Assembly (NCBI GenBank): GCA_000708835.1
Contig: DF237151.1
Coordinates: forward strand, 1-64,000
Direction of reading: 5' to 3'
DNA from: Klebsormidium nitens
Lineage: Eukaryota; Streptophyta; Klebsormidiophyceae; Klebsormidiales; Klebsormidiaceae
Length of the DNA stretch: 64,000 nt
The position numbers were made by a program, and so were the translations under genes. Within the stretch, counting starts at the first letter, position 1. Every line of letters begins with the position of its first letter. Below, in pieces: positions 35,380-47,800 of this stretch. Below the pieces are notes generated by a model. It did not search any database, was not told the origin of the DNA, and worked only from the letters and a program-made list of their open reading frames with translations.

Positions 35380-38300
35380 ATGCGTCCACTTTCGTTTGGG
35401 GGCTACGACATGGATCCGCATGGGGTGGGGCTCCTTTTTCTTGGCGCAGTTGGGGGTGCTCTTCTTCTCCCATTGCTGCGCCTGCTCAAGTGGCTGGTGA
35501 CGTCATTCTGGGAGGAGTCGGTCCCGCTGATCGAGGTGGGGACCGAGAAAGGTGGGTGGGAAAGCGGTGCTCGCTCACATATGCAAGCATGTTTCTAGAA
35601 AGCATGGAGCAAGGGAAGGATGTCTTGCAGGAGCGTTGAGTCAGGATCAAGCTTAGCAATTTTTCAAGTGGGTGCACACATTCAGCATTTGGATTAACAC
35701 CAGAAGCAAGCGTACTGGACAGAAGCTCTCTTGCTGGTCGCCAGAGTGTCCGTTGTAATGTTGTCATCACGGCGATGCTCAAGCCTGAGACTCGCCCTAC
35801 CGCCACCGCCAACCAATTTGGCTGTTCCGCAGTGACAAGCAAGTGGGGGCTGTCGACCACGATCTTGAGATTTGTGGACTCTAAGCTCAAGTCCAGGACA
35901 TTTGCAGCAGAATCTAGATCTGGTGGCCTAGAGCAGGTCTTGTCTTGCTCTATCATGGCCTTTACTTTAAGCTGAAAGAAGATTGCCAACTATGCTCACA
36001 TGTCTGCTAGTTCATGCCCCAGTCTCCTGCATATATTGCTGGAACAGCGGTTGCTAACGCTGAAAAGCCACAGGCAAACGTCATTGGAGGCAGCCTGCTA
36101 TAAAGGAGCGGCAAATTCAAAAAACATTTGCAGCACCTTTTTGAATTGTTCTCTAGAAAGCTTGCATTTGGTCCATTCTCACGGAGTGATTTACCGGCAA
36201 ACTTTGATTCCATAAGCAGACACATTTTGTTTCCCAACTCTGACTCCCTACTTTCCTTGCAGTTGATCGGGTGGAAAAGTCAAAGCGTGTCGAGAACCAC
36301 TACATCTATGTGAGCAAGGCCAATCCCCACCTCTTTACTTGAAGCCTCTTCTGTAAAAGAGTATAAAGTCTGTCCACAAGACATTGACATTACGCATCAA
36401 AACAGATGCATTCCAGTTCATCCAGGATGGTAAAGTCTGCATTGTTGTCCTTTTCGGAACTTTCTCCGCCCTGTCCAGTTTGATCCACCTCGCTCTCTTC
36501 GCCTAACCGTCTGTGATGTTGAGGCTCAATTGCGTAACAGCTCTATGTTGATATCCCCCTGTAAGGCAAAAAAGAAGAAGATATTTCAGCCCCTCCTTTC
36601 TGACTCCCTGGGCTTCTGGCGGCATAAGCCAATAACTCTTTGACCTCTCAGGTGCCTCGGAAGAAAGACGAGCATCCGAATCGAGTCAATTGCTACGATC
36701 CGGCGACCATGGAGTACCTTGGATTTGTTCCAGCCCTGAACGCCGAGTCGGTGAGTCTGCCTAGGCTTCTACTGTCGTCTCCTGCTCTCTTCGCTGTTGT
36801 CGAACTGGAGTAAAGTAGCTATCAGCGCTGAATGCTGAGTTGTGGAGGCTTTTCAGTCTAATAATACCCTTCCTCTTAGCTCTCACCTGTCTAAGTATTC
36901 AATCCACCGCCTTCGACTGTCCTTCTTCCCTCTCTGATCTCCGGGTTTCTTGGCAGCGATACCATCTCCAGGTCAGGAAGATAGTGTAACGAGCATGGAC
37001 GTTCTGCACAATTGGTCTGGATGACACCCTGGTCATCACAAATCCTTGAAACCAAAGCGCTAGTTACTTCACTTCCCAACCGGCTTTCTTCTAAGCCCCC
37101 CGAACAAGTTTTTGAGTGTATCGCAACATGATGGCCCCTTTCTCCGATTCGAGCAGGTGCGTGCACATGTGGAGAAAGCGAGGGCCGCGCAGAAAGAGTG
37201 GTGCAAAAGCAGCTTTGCCGTCCGGCGACGGCTGCTCCGAGTCCTTCTCAGATATATTGTGGAGAATCAGGAGATCATCTGTCGGTAAGCGAAGTACACC
37301 CTAGCTGGCCGAACGATAACAGGCCTTCATGAATGCACTGTGTTTGAGTCGCTTTCGCATCTGTGCAACGCACGAGGGTTCGGAAGCCAGGTTTAGATTG
37401 CCTTGTGAAGTCCCAGAAACTGGTCCTGCAAAAACATTCGGAAGCAACCACCTTATTCCACATCCCGCACTTGATAGGTCTACCTCTTTTCTCAGAACCG
37501 GCACGAAACACCGTAGCTCCACTCACGGCCTTAACCACCCAGCCTTGCACTACCAACCTCGATTCTCTTGCACAGTCTTTGCTCGTGTTGTCCACGTGCT
37601 CTTGGCGAGGTCCTCGCAATGTAGACAAGGTTGAACGGTTGCTGTCCCAAGACGATCGGTCGCTGCTTTGGACCTGCCGATTGTTGACTTCCGCGAGATT
37701 AGATTGATAGCTTTTCAATCCCCTGACCTCCCTGCCTGATCTGCGCGCATTTTGGTGAGGTATTGGTTGATGCGGCGCTCAGTGAACCCTTACCATGTGC
37801 GAAGAGAGAGCGAGGATGCTGTCGAAAGTGGAATGACACTTGGGGCTGACTCGGTTAGTTGGCACCTGTCGAACGCTAGTTATCCGTGACTCTCACGAGT
37901 CCGCCTTCTTAGCAGAACTTCCACGCGCGATTTCGGCAAGCTAATGGTCGACGTCGACGCGGCGCTCGGCGAAATCCTTACCACGTGCAAAAAGTTTGCG
38001 TGGCTGCTGGCGGACGGCAAGCTTTGTTTCTGTCGTCCTCAGAATCTAAAGAAACCCAAGTATCATTCTATGTCTTTTGCAGCATCTCTGCGCGCGACTC
38101 TGGGAAGGTAATGGTCGACGCGGGGCTCGGGGAAGTCCTCACCACGTGCGAGAAGATTGCGTGGCTGCTCTCGGAAGGCGAGCGGTGGTTGCGGCCCGAG
38201 CGGCGGTCCGTCGGACGCACGATGCTGCACAAGGTCGCGCGCGTGGAGTACGAGCCGCTCGGCGTTCTGGGTGCAATCGTGCCATGGAACTACCCGTTCC

Positions 38301-41300
38301 ATAACCTGTTTAACCCAGTACTAGCGGGCGTGTTTGCGGGAAACGCGGTCGTAGTCAAGGTGAGGCTGGATCTCGAAAGATGATTCTTTGTTGGTTTGCA
38401 GACGTGTAAAGTTCGAACCGCTCGGAGTACTGGGGGCAATCGTGCCATGGAACTACCCGTTCCGTAACCTGTTCAATCCGGTACTAGCAGGCGTGTTTGC
38501 AGGAAACGCGGTCGTAGTCAAGGTGAGGTTCACTCTTCTCGGAACTGCTTACCCGTTAGATTGCAAACGCGTGGTATGAGCCGCTTGGCGTTTCGGGCGC
38601 CATTTTGCCTTGGAACAACCCGTTCCATAACCCTTTCACTTCGGGGCTGGCGAGTATGTTTGCGGGGATTGTGGCCGTTAAGGTGAGTTTGGTTTCGAAA
38701 GCTGCTCAGTCGCTGGTCCGAAGTTGGTTTCTCTTTGTAGCCTTGCATTGCTAAGGGTGATTAAGAGGACCACCCTTGCTGTCAGCTTTATCTTCTGTTC
38801 CAAGTTCGGCTCGTACGGGATCCACTTGCGACTGACTTGAAGCGGTTGCTTTGTCCTCGTCACCTGCTCTGTTCTGTTTTATGGGGCCCGTGCTGGATCA
38901 GGCCGGAGGATCGGGGTGTTCTGGACGCAGTGGCACTGCCCGTTACCAGCGAAAAGCGAGTTTAGGCTTTGTGGAGCTTGTTTATCTTCATGGGACTGGC
39001 TTCTCTAGGTCTCTTTTGGCGGTGAAAAAGACTTCTCGCAAGATATATTTGTAGGCTTTGCTCCAGTCGTCTGGTCACAAAATTTTCTTTGCGCATTTGC
39101 GCTGACACCGCTCTTACTATCAACACAACCATCGAGTGCCCAAATCCGTCCGGATATGTCCGACCTGTTTGCTTGTCCCCCGTTATAGCACCATCGCTCA
39201 GCCATAAGCCCCTGACATCATGTCAGGACATTATAAGTTTTCGTACTGAAGTTCTGTGTCCATCTTAGGTCTCCGAGCATACTAGCTGTTCCGCCGGTTT
39301 TCGTCAGTCTATATCATCTTTTAACGTAACATTAGTACATCATGGTAGGACGAATCGCTTGGTTTATGACAAAGTCGCATATTTTTTCCAGGTATCCGAG
39401 CACACTAGCTGGTCCGCCGGTTTCTACCAGTCCATCATCCACAAGGCCCTCGAGACCGTTGGCGCCCCGCACGACTTGGTGCACATTGTTACCGGCTACG
39501 GGGCGACCGGGCAAGCCCTTGTCGAGTCCGGTGTGAATAAGCTCACGTTCGTCGGGAGCACTGCCGTGGGGAAGAAGGTCATGGCGGCGGCCGCAGAAAC
39601 CTTGACACCGGTGGTTCTGGAACTAGGGGGAAAAGACCCGTTCGTAGTCTGCGACGACGCAGACCTGGAACAGGTGGTGTCAATTGCGCTGCGGGGGGCG
39701 TTCCAGGGGAGCGGGCAGAACTGCGCGGGGGCGGAAAGGTTTTACGTCCAGGAGGGTATTTACACCGAGTTTGTGGACAGGGTGGTGGGCAGTGTGAATA
39801 CGATGCGGGTGGGGCCGGCGCTCGAGCGGGGGCACAGTGACGTGGACATGGGGGCGGTGTGTATGCCGACACACGTGGATCACTTACAGGTGACCACTGC
39901 CTCTTCTTACATTTGTTTTGCTTAGGGCTCCTTTCTCAGTGTAGCGTGGGTGATCCTTCTTCGTGGGGTTTGAGTGGGCACTTGACGCTTGTTCAGAGAA
40001 TTTTTGGAAATACGCGACACGGCGAAATAATCATCAATCTTTAGATCTTGCGCACAGAATTTCGATACAAAGTCTAATGTGTGCAATGCGGTTTCCAAAA
40101 GGCAACTGAAGGGTGCCCTTCGAGGCTCTGAAGGCTGGCCCAATTTATGTTCGATTGGATTTGACAAATGGAAGTCTCTTCTTTTGTCAACTTGTCCCAG
40201 TACTCTGTCTGTTCACATGGGAAACGATTGCTTTTCTCGTCGCTGTTGGACTTGGCTCACTCCACACCTTTCTTTATACGCAACAGATTCCACTGGCAAG
40301 GATCCGAGGTTCTCGATTGTCAGGGCTTTCGGTATTAAAAGGTTCGAAGCTTTTGCGATTTGTTGCCGAAGGAGCATCAAACAACGATACTAACCTGTGA
40401 ATGGGCGTCAGCTTGGGCCTAACAGGCGTCTAAACCTTTCTATGGGAATTCGCCACTTGAAGGAATCGTCCGTGCGCTTCTCCACCGAGTTGACAGCAGA
40501 CTAAGGGCACTTCCTTGCTATATTGGCATTAGACGGAGCTGACGCACTGTTCCTCACATTCGTTACGAGGCCGCACAAAATGCTCGTGACGTGAAGCAAG
40601 GTGCTAACGTAGTCTCGGATGTCTGCAGAGCCTTGTAGACGAAGCGGTCGCGGCAGGAGCGAAAGTGCTTGCGGGGGGCACGCCGTTGCCTGAGATAGGG
40701 GGGCACTTCTACCCCCCCACTGTGCTGGTGAATGTCAATCATGGGATGCGGATAATGCAGGACGAGGTGAGGGAATTGACACCGTTCTGCACGAGACATG
40801 CGGGGCTGGCTTAAGCGTCTCTGAAATTGTCAAAAAGTAGATAAAGTTTGTTGCCTGGTCTTATCAGATTGCATATCGCTCAGCCATACAGGATCAAGCG
40901 GACCTGTGCGTAATTGCCAACTATTCCCGTTGTTCTTCCTTGACGCTCGTTGGCAGGTTTTGGTGTTGAGCCAAAAAATGTCGTTCGCTTCCAATTTGTC
41001 GGCTGGTCTCGAGGTCTCTACAATTTCCTCACGGTCGCACTTGAGTAGAATGCGGCCAACCTACTCAAGGGCTCTATTAACAGATGGAGAGCAGGTTTGT
41101 TGTTTGTCTCATTAATTGACTTCTCCCCCAGGTTTTCGGACCGATCATGTGCATCATGCGATTCGACACGGACGATAAAGCGGTCGAGCTCGCAAACGAC
41201 TGCCGATTCGGACTGGGGAGTAGCGTGTTCTCGGGGAGCAAACGACGGGCGCGCGCGATCGCGAGCCGGATACGGGCCGGCATGGTTTCCATTAACGATT

Positions 41301-42984
41301 TCAACGCGACGTATATGTGTCAGGTAGGTCTTCTGTACCTTGATTGATAACAGCGTGTGACGTTTCTTGAATTTGAATGAGACTTTTATGCAGGGTTTGG
41401 CGGGTGGGCGTTTCTGTCTGCGCATCCATGATATTCAACGTGCGTCAGGGATGCGCCAGATGGTTTCGGAAACGTGAACAAAGCAACGGAAACCGTAGTT
41501 TTGGCTAAGCGAAGGAGAACATCTTCTTTGCTGGTCACGAAGCGTCCACCAGCCGTTGATGCCTCTTCCTTTTTCTCTCGTGATCTCATTGCTGCTTCGA
41601 ATCTGTCACACTCAGAACAACTCCGGGCTTCAATCTGAATTTGTTTGACGTCGCTTTACGCGGCAATCGGTCGATCACGACGATTTGGTGATATTTATGT
41701 GCATATCCTCGCCGTGACCATCGAAAGCACAAAAGCACAAGGTCTTGCAATTAGGACCCTGTGCTCGTGGTTCTTAGAGTTCCCTGCTCAAAGCCGCAGC
41801 TTCAGGAGGAATTCCTGCGCTCCGTGCATTTGCAATTCTCATTCCGACGTCACCTTGTTTCAGCGGTTGCTCACCGGCCATCTTAAACTTCGACGGAAGA
41901 AACTCACGCCTTGCGGTGTTACGACATTCCCGTAACTTTACTCTTGTGAAGACGGTGCGAGCTGACGGGATCACAATTCGTCCGCAGTCTCTGCCGTTCG
42001 GGGGCGTCGGTGACAGCGGCTTTGACCGCTTTGCGGGCGTCGAAGGGTTGCGCGGGTGCTGCTCCGTCAAGTCGATTGCGGAAGACAGGTTCTCGTTCGT
42101 CAAAACGTACATTCCAAAGCCGATCCAGGTGAGCGGGTTAAGATCTCAAGCGTTTCACGTCCCCCTTTTAGGCTGGAAAGAGAGGTTTCGGTTGTTTTTG
42201 TTGTTCTCGGAAGATGGATTTCCATTCATGTAAACGGTCATCCCGAAGCCGAACCGGATGTGACGGACTAAGATCTAAACCCTGTAACCGTCCCGGCAAC
42301 AGAGTTTCCCATCATTTTCAGCTTTTGTAAAGAGATGGGTGCTTTGGGAACGCCGGCTCTCGGTTGTCAGACCTTACATCCCGAAGCCGCCTCAAGTATT
42401 GGTTAAGGTCTCAACACCGGTAACCGTTCTTGCAGGCGTAGTTCCTTTCACTTTGACGTTCTCGCAAGAAACTTTTACGACTTTGAGACCGCATACCCCA
42501 AAGCTGACTCAGTAAGGGATTGTGTTCAGCGCCTTTTGCTGTTTCGACCTTTGGCAATCTGCTGAGAGGAACAACTGAGTGTATTCAATGTTCGAACGAA
42601 CACTCGATCGTCAGCAGCAAATGCCTCATGGTCGGACTTCATATAGTCGTAAAAGGTCTGTCAGACGTTCGGTTAGTGTCTGGAACGGACGAGCCGCATC
42701 GTCAAGGGTTTGCTTCCATTGTAGAACGAACGTGGCCATGACGTCGTCGTCATATCTCTTGAACTTGCGTACTTGGATGATACATCCCAAAAGACATCTT
42801 CTTTTTGCAGTACCCCGTATCAAGCTCGGGGTTCCAATTCCTGCAAGCCTTAGTGGGGCTCTTCTACGGGGCGGGCTTGCGGCGGAAGGTCAGCGCGGGC
42901 TGGGCTTTGGTGCAATGCATGCTGCCGCCGCCGAAAGCCGTAGAAACGCAGGCGAAAACGAAGGGGTCGAAAAAGGCGAAGTAG
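35380..42984 (+). CDS. ALDH22A1: Aldehyde dehydrogenase, ALDH22A1 type, membrane-anchored
   Basis: Ten exons: 35380-35551, 36263-36309, 36652-36750, 37157-37284, 38083-38359, 39392-39889, 40629-40766, 41132-41323, 41988-42128 and 42811-42984 (TAG). Phases agree throughout, giving 621 residues against about 600 for plant ALDH22A1. The enzyme oxidises aldehydes to acids with NAD(P)+; in plants it is linked to stress tolerance and the secretory pathway. Residues about 14-34 ([20 protein letters not shown]) form a membrane anchor. Then come [12 protein letters not shown], the cofactor loop [11 protein letters not shown], catalytic Glu in LELGGKD (about 318) and catalytic Cys in GQNCAG (about 352). 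The ending is the family's characteristic YPV...FQFLQALV...FYG tail. Several introns carry decayed exon-boundary copies. The start is the first in-frame ATG before the anchor. Confidence 0.93.
37740..38000 (+). repeat. Decayed copies of ALDH exon 5 head, upstream side
   Basis: The real exon 5 starts at 38083. A recognisable copy of its head lies at about 37912-38010: CGCGATTTCGGCAAGCTAAT, then GTCGACGCGGCGCTCGGCGA, then ACCACGTGC. A more eroded one lies at about 37750-37800 (GGTTGATGCGGCGCTCAGTG, then ACCATGTGCG). Both are in intron 4. Spacing is about 160-170 bp. Confidence 0.85.
38360..38690 (+). repeat. Decayed copies of ALDH exon 5 tail plus donor, downstream side
   Basis: The real exon tail ends at 38359|GTGAGG. 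Copies of the tail plus donor end at 38522|GTGAGG and 38682|GTGAGT, spaced 163 and 160 bp. The first copy still reads [17 protein letters not shown] in an open frame. The second has substitutions such as [10 protein letters not shown]. Including the first copy as an extra exon from the TTTGCAG at 38401 would add 121 nt and shift the frame, so it is unlikely to be a normal exon. Confidence 0.93.
39255..39330 (+). repeat. Single decayed copy of ALDH exon 6 head
   Basis: The real exon 6 starts at 39392 (GTATCCGAGCACACTAGCTG). A copy with its own TTAG acceptor at 39268 reads GTCTCCGAGCATACTAGCTG and continues TTCCGCCGGTTTTCGTCAGT, 123 bp upstream in intron 5. Confidence 0.85.
42129..42530 (+). 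repeat. Three decayed copies of ALDH exon 9 tail plus donor
   Basis: The real tail reads ACATTCCAAAGCCGATCCAG before GTGAGCGGGTTAAGATCTCA. Copies at about 42237-42280 (CATCCCGAAGCCGAACCGGA), 42367-42415 (ACATCCCGAAGCCGCCTCAA then GGTTAAGGTCTCAA) and 42490-42530 (CATACCCCAAAGCTGACTCA) follow at about 120-130 bp intervals in intron 9. The donors are increasingly eroded. Confidence 0.82.
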
Positions 42985-44892
42985 CGGAAACCGCTACCGA
43001 GAGGGGCCGAATCGGTGCAAGGGAAACTGGGAAGCGTACGGAAAACGTGTAGTGTCCAAACATTCTTTGCTGCAAACGCTTGAACAAGGTAGATGTGGAA
43101 GCTTGCAAGGCAGCTGGCAGCAGCCCGGCCGTGGGAAAGCAAATTTTTCCGTGCGGTCAGTCATGTAGTCAATAAGGACGAAGGCCAAAGTAAGGTCACG
43201 CAAGCCTGAGTGTATGGCTATTCATGCCCCATTTATTCGATCGGCGGTGATTTGTGCTCAGTGCTACAACTCCGACTTCGTAAGAAACACAGGTCCTCAG
43301 ATGACTTGCAAGTGACAAGAATCAGTGTCTTTGCCATCGTGCGAGGGACTCAACAGCGTCCTGGCAATTGACGGTCGGATCTTCGTGCAGTACAATGCTG
43401 GCCGCTAATTGCAATGGGTGAGATAGAACGTGGGCGGCAGCTCTCAACTCGGATTAACATTTGCAGTGGACGCAGTGACCAGATCTGTGCATCTGGCATG
43501 TCTTTGTTGGATGCATATGCGCGGTATATACTTAGCGTACCGTCATTTTGTAGTGACAGCGGGGTAGGTATTTTACAGGCCCCTTTCTCTGGAGGCCTCA
43601 AGGGCCCCCCCGTCCTCCCGCCTAGCGACTCGGAGATTGCCCCGAGCTTATGGCCTCAGAAGTTACAAACTGGGTCAGAAAGAGGGGCATTTTGCCTGGT
43701 AATTTGCAGAAAAACTGGCCGGGGCTGCGCCCCGGCGAAAGCTCTCATGCCCCCCCCCCTCCCCCACCTTGGCTTAGGACAACAGGTCCCATGGCCCCCC
43801 GGGCCCCCCCCCATCAGAATCCTCCTACCCCGCTGCCACTTCAAAGTGACGGTACCCTTATGGGCCAACTTATACATCATATGCTGGCATGCCAAGCCTG
43901 GTCGGCCCCCCCGGGCCCCACATAAAACCGTCCCATTTTGATCGATCTGACATGAATGTAGCATACTCGGAAATGTACGTATTTGAACAGCGATCGGATG
44001 AGATTTTGTTTCAACATATCAATTAACATAATTCTAGTGGAGCTCGCGGTTACGTATACCATGATGCAACGGTACATAATAAGCTTCATGGCCTTTGAAG
44101 GTACGACGGTCAATTGCGCCATATACAAAATGCCGTATACAAATTATGTGCACTGCGAATTGTCCGCGCATTGAATTCCATGCTATATAGGCGTTGGATA
44201 CGTATACGTTGCCGCGACGGCCACATTCAGAAAAGCTTCCATGCAAGATTTTTCGACATGTGACAAACTGAGCTTGACGTACGTTAGCTGGGGCCGCGAT
44301 TCCAAAACGCATGCGACCATGCCTTTTGTAGTAGGGTAATTAGCGTAATTTGAGTGCATGTGGGGGCTGTTTCGACGCAATGAATCTGACAAACAATATC
44401 AACGTTACCATTTATGTACACTTGACACTAAAATAGGCGGGTCCAACTCCAGCAGATGATCCAGTTGGGTTGCTCGTTCCTGCTTCGTCGACGGGTCTAG
44501 TAGATTCTAGAGGCTACCCACACAACTAACTTCCAACTCTTTTGTGTTGGGCACAGCATGCCGCTGTTCAATAAGTGCGGTTCAGTCGACCCTTCTTGAT
44601 TACCCAACGACAAACACCGTTTGAACTGATCCTTCGTAAGATACTGAGATGCTTGTCGAGCCAGCAATTTGGTAGCGTGTATCTGTGAGGGTTACCCCCC
44701 CGACTGAATGTAGTCCATCTAAGCCTAGCTGGTGACTTTCAATAACGTGCGTTCGGGCTAGCCTTAACCTCCGTAAGCGCCCCGTCAAACCCCCCCGCGT
44801 GACAAGGAAGCTTTCCTCGCCACCTCCCCCGAGCACTCACTCCTTTCCCGAGTGACGTCACGCTGATGTCACCCAGAAACCCCGCGGCCCCC
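42985..44892. other. Spacer between convergent ALDH and NiR genes
   Basis: This must contain both 3' untranslated regions. It holds one TIR element (listed separately), C-rich tracts at about 43600-43810 and an AT-richer, palindrome-rich part at 43960-44550. No frame with family resemblance or splice support was found. Confidence 0.5.
43490..43895. mobile_element. Candidate DNA transposon remnant with long inverted repeats
   Basis: The core arms are 43537-43567 (GTACCGTCATTTTGTAGTGA...) and 43824-43855 on the opposite strand, about 32 bp with few mismatches. Weaker symmetry extends outward (GGCATG, GCATATG, GTATA), so the arms may exceed 70 bp. The interior is GC-rich and has the phrase GGGGCTGCGCCCCGGCG. 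No transposase or target duplication was identified. Confidence 0.6.
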
Positions 44893-47800
44893 TCACGCCG
44901 CGACCGCCTTCCGTGTCGCCCCGAAGTGCGTCATCAACAATTCTTCGACGACCGGGACGAGCTGGCTCACGGGCACCCCCTTCTTGACGCACTCCCCCAG
45001 GTGCGAATCGGAGCCAATGCGGCCCCCCAAAAAGATGTCGACGCCCTCGCACGGCTTCTTGTTCTCGTCGCGCGCGGCCGCGCCCATGAACCCGATGTCC
45101 GCCACTTGGACCTGGACAAAAAGGGAGTCGGTTTCAATGCTCTGATTTTATTGGCGGAAGAAAAAGAGGAACAGAAGAGTTCTCTGTTTTATTGCGCGCG
45201 CCTATGAGCCCAATGTCCGCCACTCAGGACCTGGTTAGGAAAAACAAATGATTCATCAATCTTCTTGACTGTAAAGAAGCGTGTCTGCACCCAATTTGAA
45301 CACCCCATGATTCACAAAGCACTCGCTTAAAAAACACGAAGGAATAGAAAGTTTTGATACAAAAAAACGAGGTTCATGATATGTGTGTCAAAAGACCTTA
45401 ATCACAGGCGCAGTCCCTCGTGAACGTAAGCAAAGAGGGAACGAACGGGAAAGAGGACCAACTCGGCGAGAAGCGCGAGTGTCCGCCGGTGACTGTTCGG
45501 GACCCAAGTGCGATGCAGAAACTTTTCAATGCACTTTCTCAGAGAAATAAGCGAACCAGGAATCTGTTGAGGAAGGGCCCTAAGATCAACGAGTTCGCCG
45601 CTAATCGGAGGTGTTCAAATACCCAATTAACTTCCACAGGCGCTTCCTCGTGATTGAAAGTGAACCGGAAAACGCACCTGTCCGCAGGTGTTCGGACAGC
45701 CAGTCCAGTGCATCCGGACGGGCGTGGGGACGTCCAAGCTCGCCTCCAGCTGCGCCGTGATGTCGAGCGCCCGATTTTTGGTCTCAATAAGAGCCACGCC
45801 GCAGAACTGGCTGCCCGTGCAGGAGACCTGGGGGAAGAACAAAACACGTGACGTCAGCAAAGAGTGGAGGCACGTCAGGGCACGGAGTCGAAAAGCCAAA
45901 CTGGCTGCCCGTGCACGAGATCAAAGGCAAGGAGGGGAAAAGTCACGTCAGCAGTGGACGACAATCGGGCCCCATTTCCAGTCGTAACAGGAGCTGAAAC
46001 TGTTACCCAATTGCCCCGACCAACTGGGCAAATCGGATGTTAGGTGAGTGTTCTTGATGTAAAGAAGATAGCCGTCTGCTCAAAAGGCGGAAGTAGAATC
46101 AGAAGAACACCGTCATCCCTATCAAGCGGTTGGTTTACCCTGGTCTTTATCCACCAGGATAGTGCTTCCTCAAACGGCGCGAAGCAGGACCAGACGAAGC
46201 GCACTCAATCATGATTTGAAGAAACCACTATGGTTACTCACCAGGTTAGCGCTGAGGTTGCTCGGGAACGGCGTGAACTTCTTGAACAGCGGGTCCGCCA
46301 AAAAGGCTTCGACTTTGTCGTCCGGAACGTTCGGGATGATGAAGTTCTGTTCGACCGTCATGCGGAGCTCGCCGCTGCCGTACTCTTCCGCAACGCGCGC
46401 AAACTCGAACATGTCGTCGGCCTGAGGGAGGAGGTTAACCGAGGGTTAGAAAGATAACCCAGTAATTTATCTGGACCATAACGTTCTGTTCGACCGTCAT
46501 GCGCAGCTCGCCGCTGCCGAACTCTTCCGCAACGTGCGCAAACTCAAACATGTCGTCGGCCTGTGGAAGGAGGTTAACGGAGGGTTAGCACATGATATGG
46601 AGGATAAGAGCTAGTAATTCGCATAGACGAGATTGTAGCCGACCGATCATGCGCATTTCGCCGCTGCTGTACTCTTTCGCGAATTAGAACGTGTCGTCAG
46701 CGTGGAAAGATGTTGATGGGGCCTTAGCCGGAAGTCAAAGAGTTAGAAGAGCGCCTTCGCTTCCTTAAATCCAATAGGTTTTGCTCGACCGTCGTGCGCA
46801 GCCATACTCTACCGCGATGCATGCAAAATCAAACATGGTCGTCGGCCTGTGAAAAGTATCGGCATACTTGGCACAGGGTTTTGGCCGGCCCGATGCACTT
46901 TGTGAGTGGAGTTTTGAGAGACCGACAAGAGCTGATTGGAGGGAAGATGTCTGTACTCTTCGGTGCTATCATTCGCTGCTATCATTTGCCTTCAATGTCT
47001 CCAGTACGAAAGAGATCAACATCTTACGGGTACTCGAGAAGTTGGGCATGAATCTGCAGTTCAAAGGACTGTGACTAGTGGGCGCTGCTTCAGCGTTGAA
47101 TTTGCGAACACGTAGCACTCTTTCCAATTTCAGTATCGACCGCCCTTCGATTCCGTGGATTGTAAAATTTGTAAACTTATCCCCAAGCTTGCGCCTTTCC
47201 ACATCTGCAACCCTGGAATGTCTTCACGCTGTGATACAAGCGCCCCAAACCCGTCAACACACCGACCCAGACTCATCTAACCCCGCCTTTAACTGCACCG
47301 AATCCCCACAAACCCTGCCCTCAACCTCACCTGCAACCGGCCGACCGGCACCAACACACCCACGAAAATCAAACCGCCTGCTTTTGGTCGATACAAGCCT
47401 CTCATGACCAAAACCCCACTTTAACCTTCCTTTGACCAGCCACAAACCCGACCTTAACCTCACCTGCAACCGGCCAACCGGCACCAACACGCCCACGAAG
47501 TTCAGCCCCGCCTGCTTCTGCTTGTTCACACCGAAATAACTCCGCCGTTTCCACGTGGGGTCCACCATGTCCGTTCCGGCCCTTGGAATGGTTCCGGTGG
47601 GCATCCGTTTGGCGACCTCTTCCCGGAACGCCTCGAGACCGATCTCGTCGATGAGCCACATCATACGCGCCTTCTGGCGGTTGGCGCGGGAGCCCAGGTC
47701 GCGGAAAGCTTCCAGAACGGCCTTGCAGAGCGGCACGACGTCATCTGCGGAAACAAAGGACACCAATCAGGATTTCAGAAAAGGCTTGCCAGGTAGACCT

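Noticed and set aside
38402-38522. ALDH exon 5 tail copy as a genuine extra exon
   Set aside because: 121 nt from its acceptor-like site to its donor would shift the frame and duplicate a catalytic-fold segment not repeated in the family.
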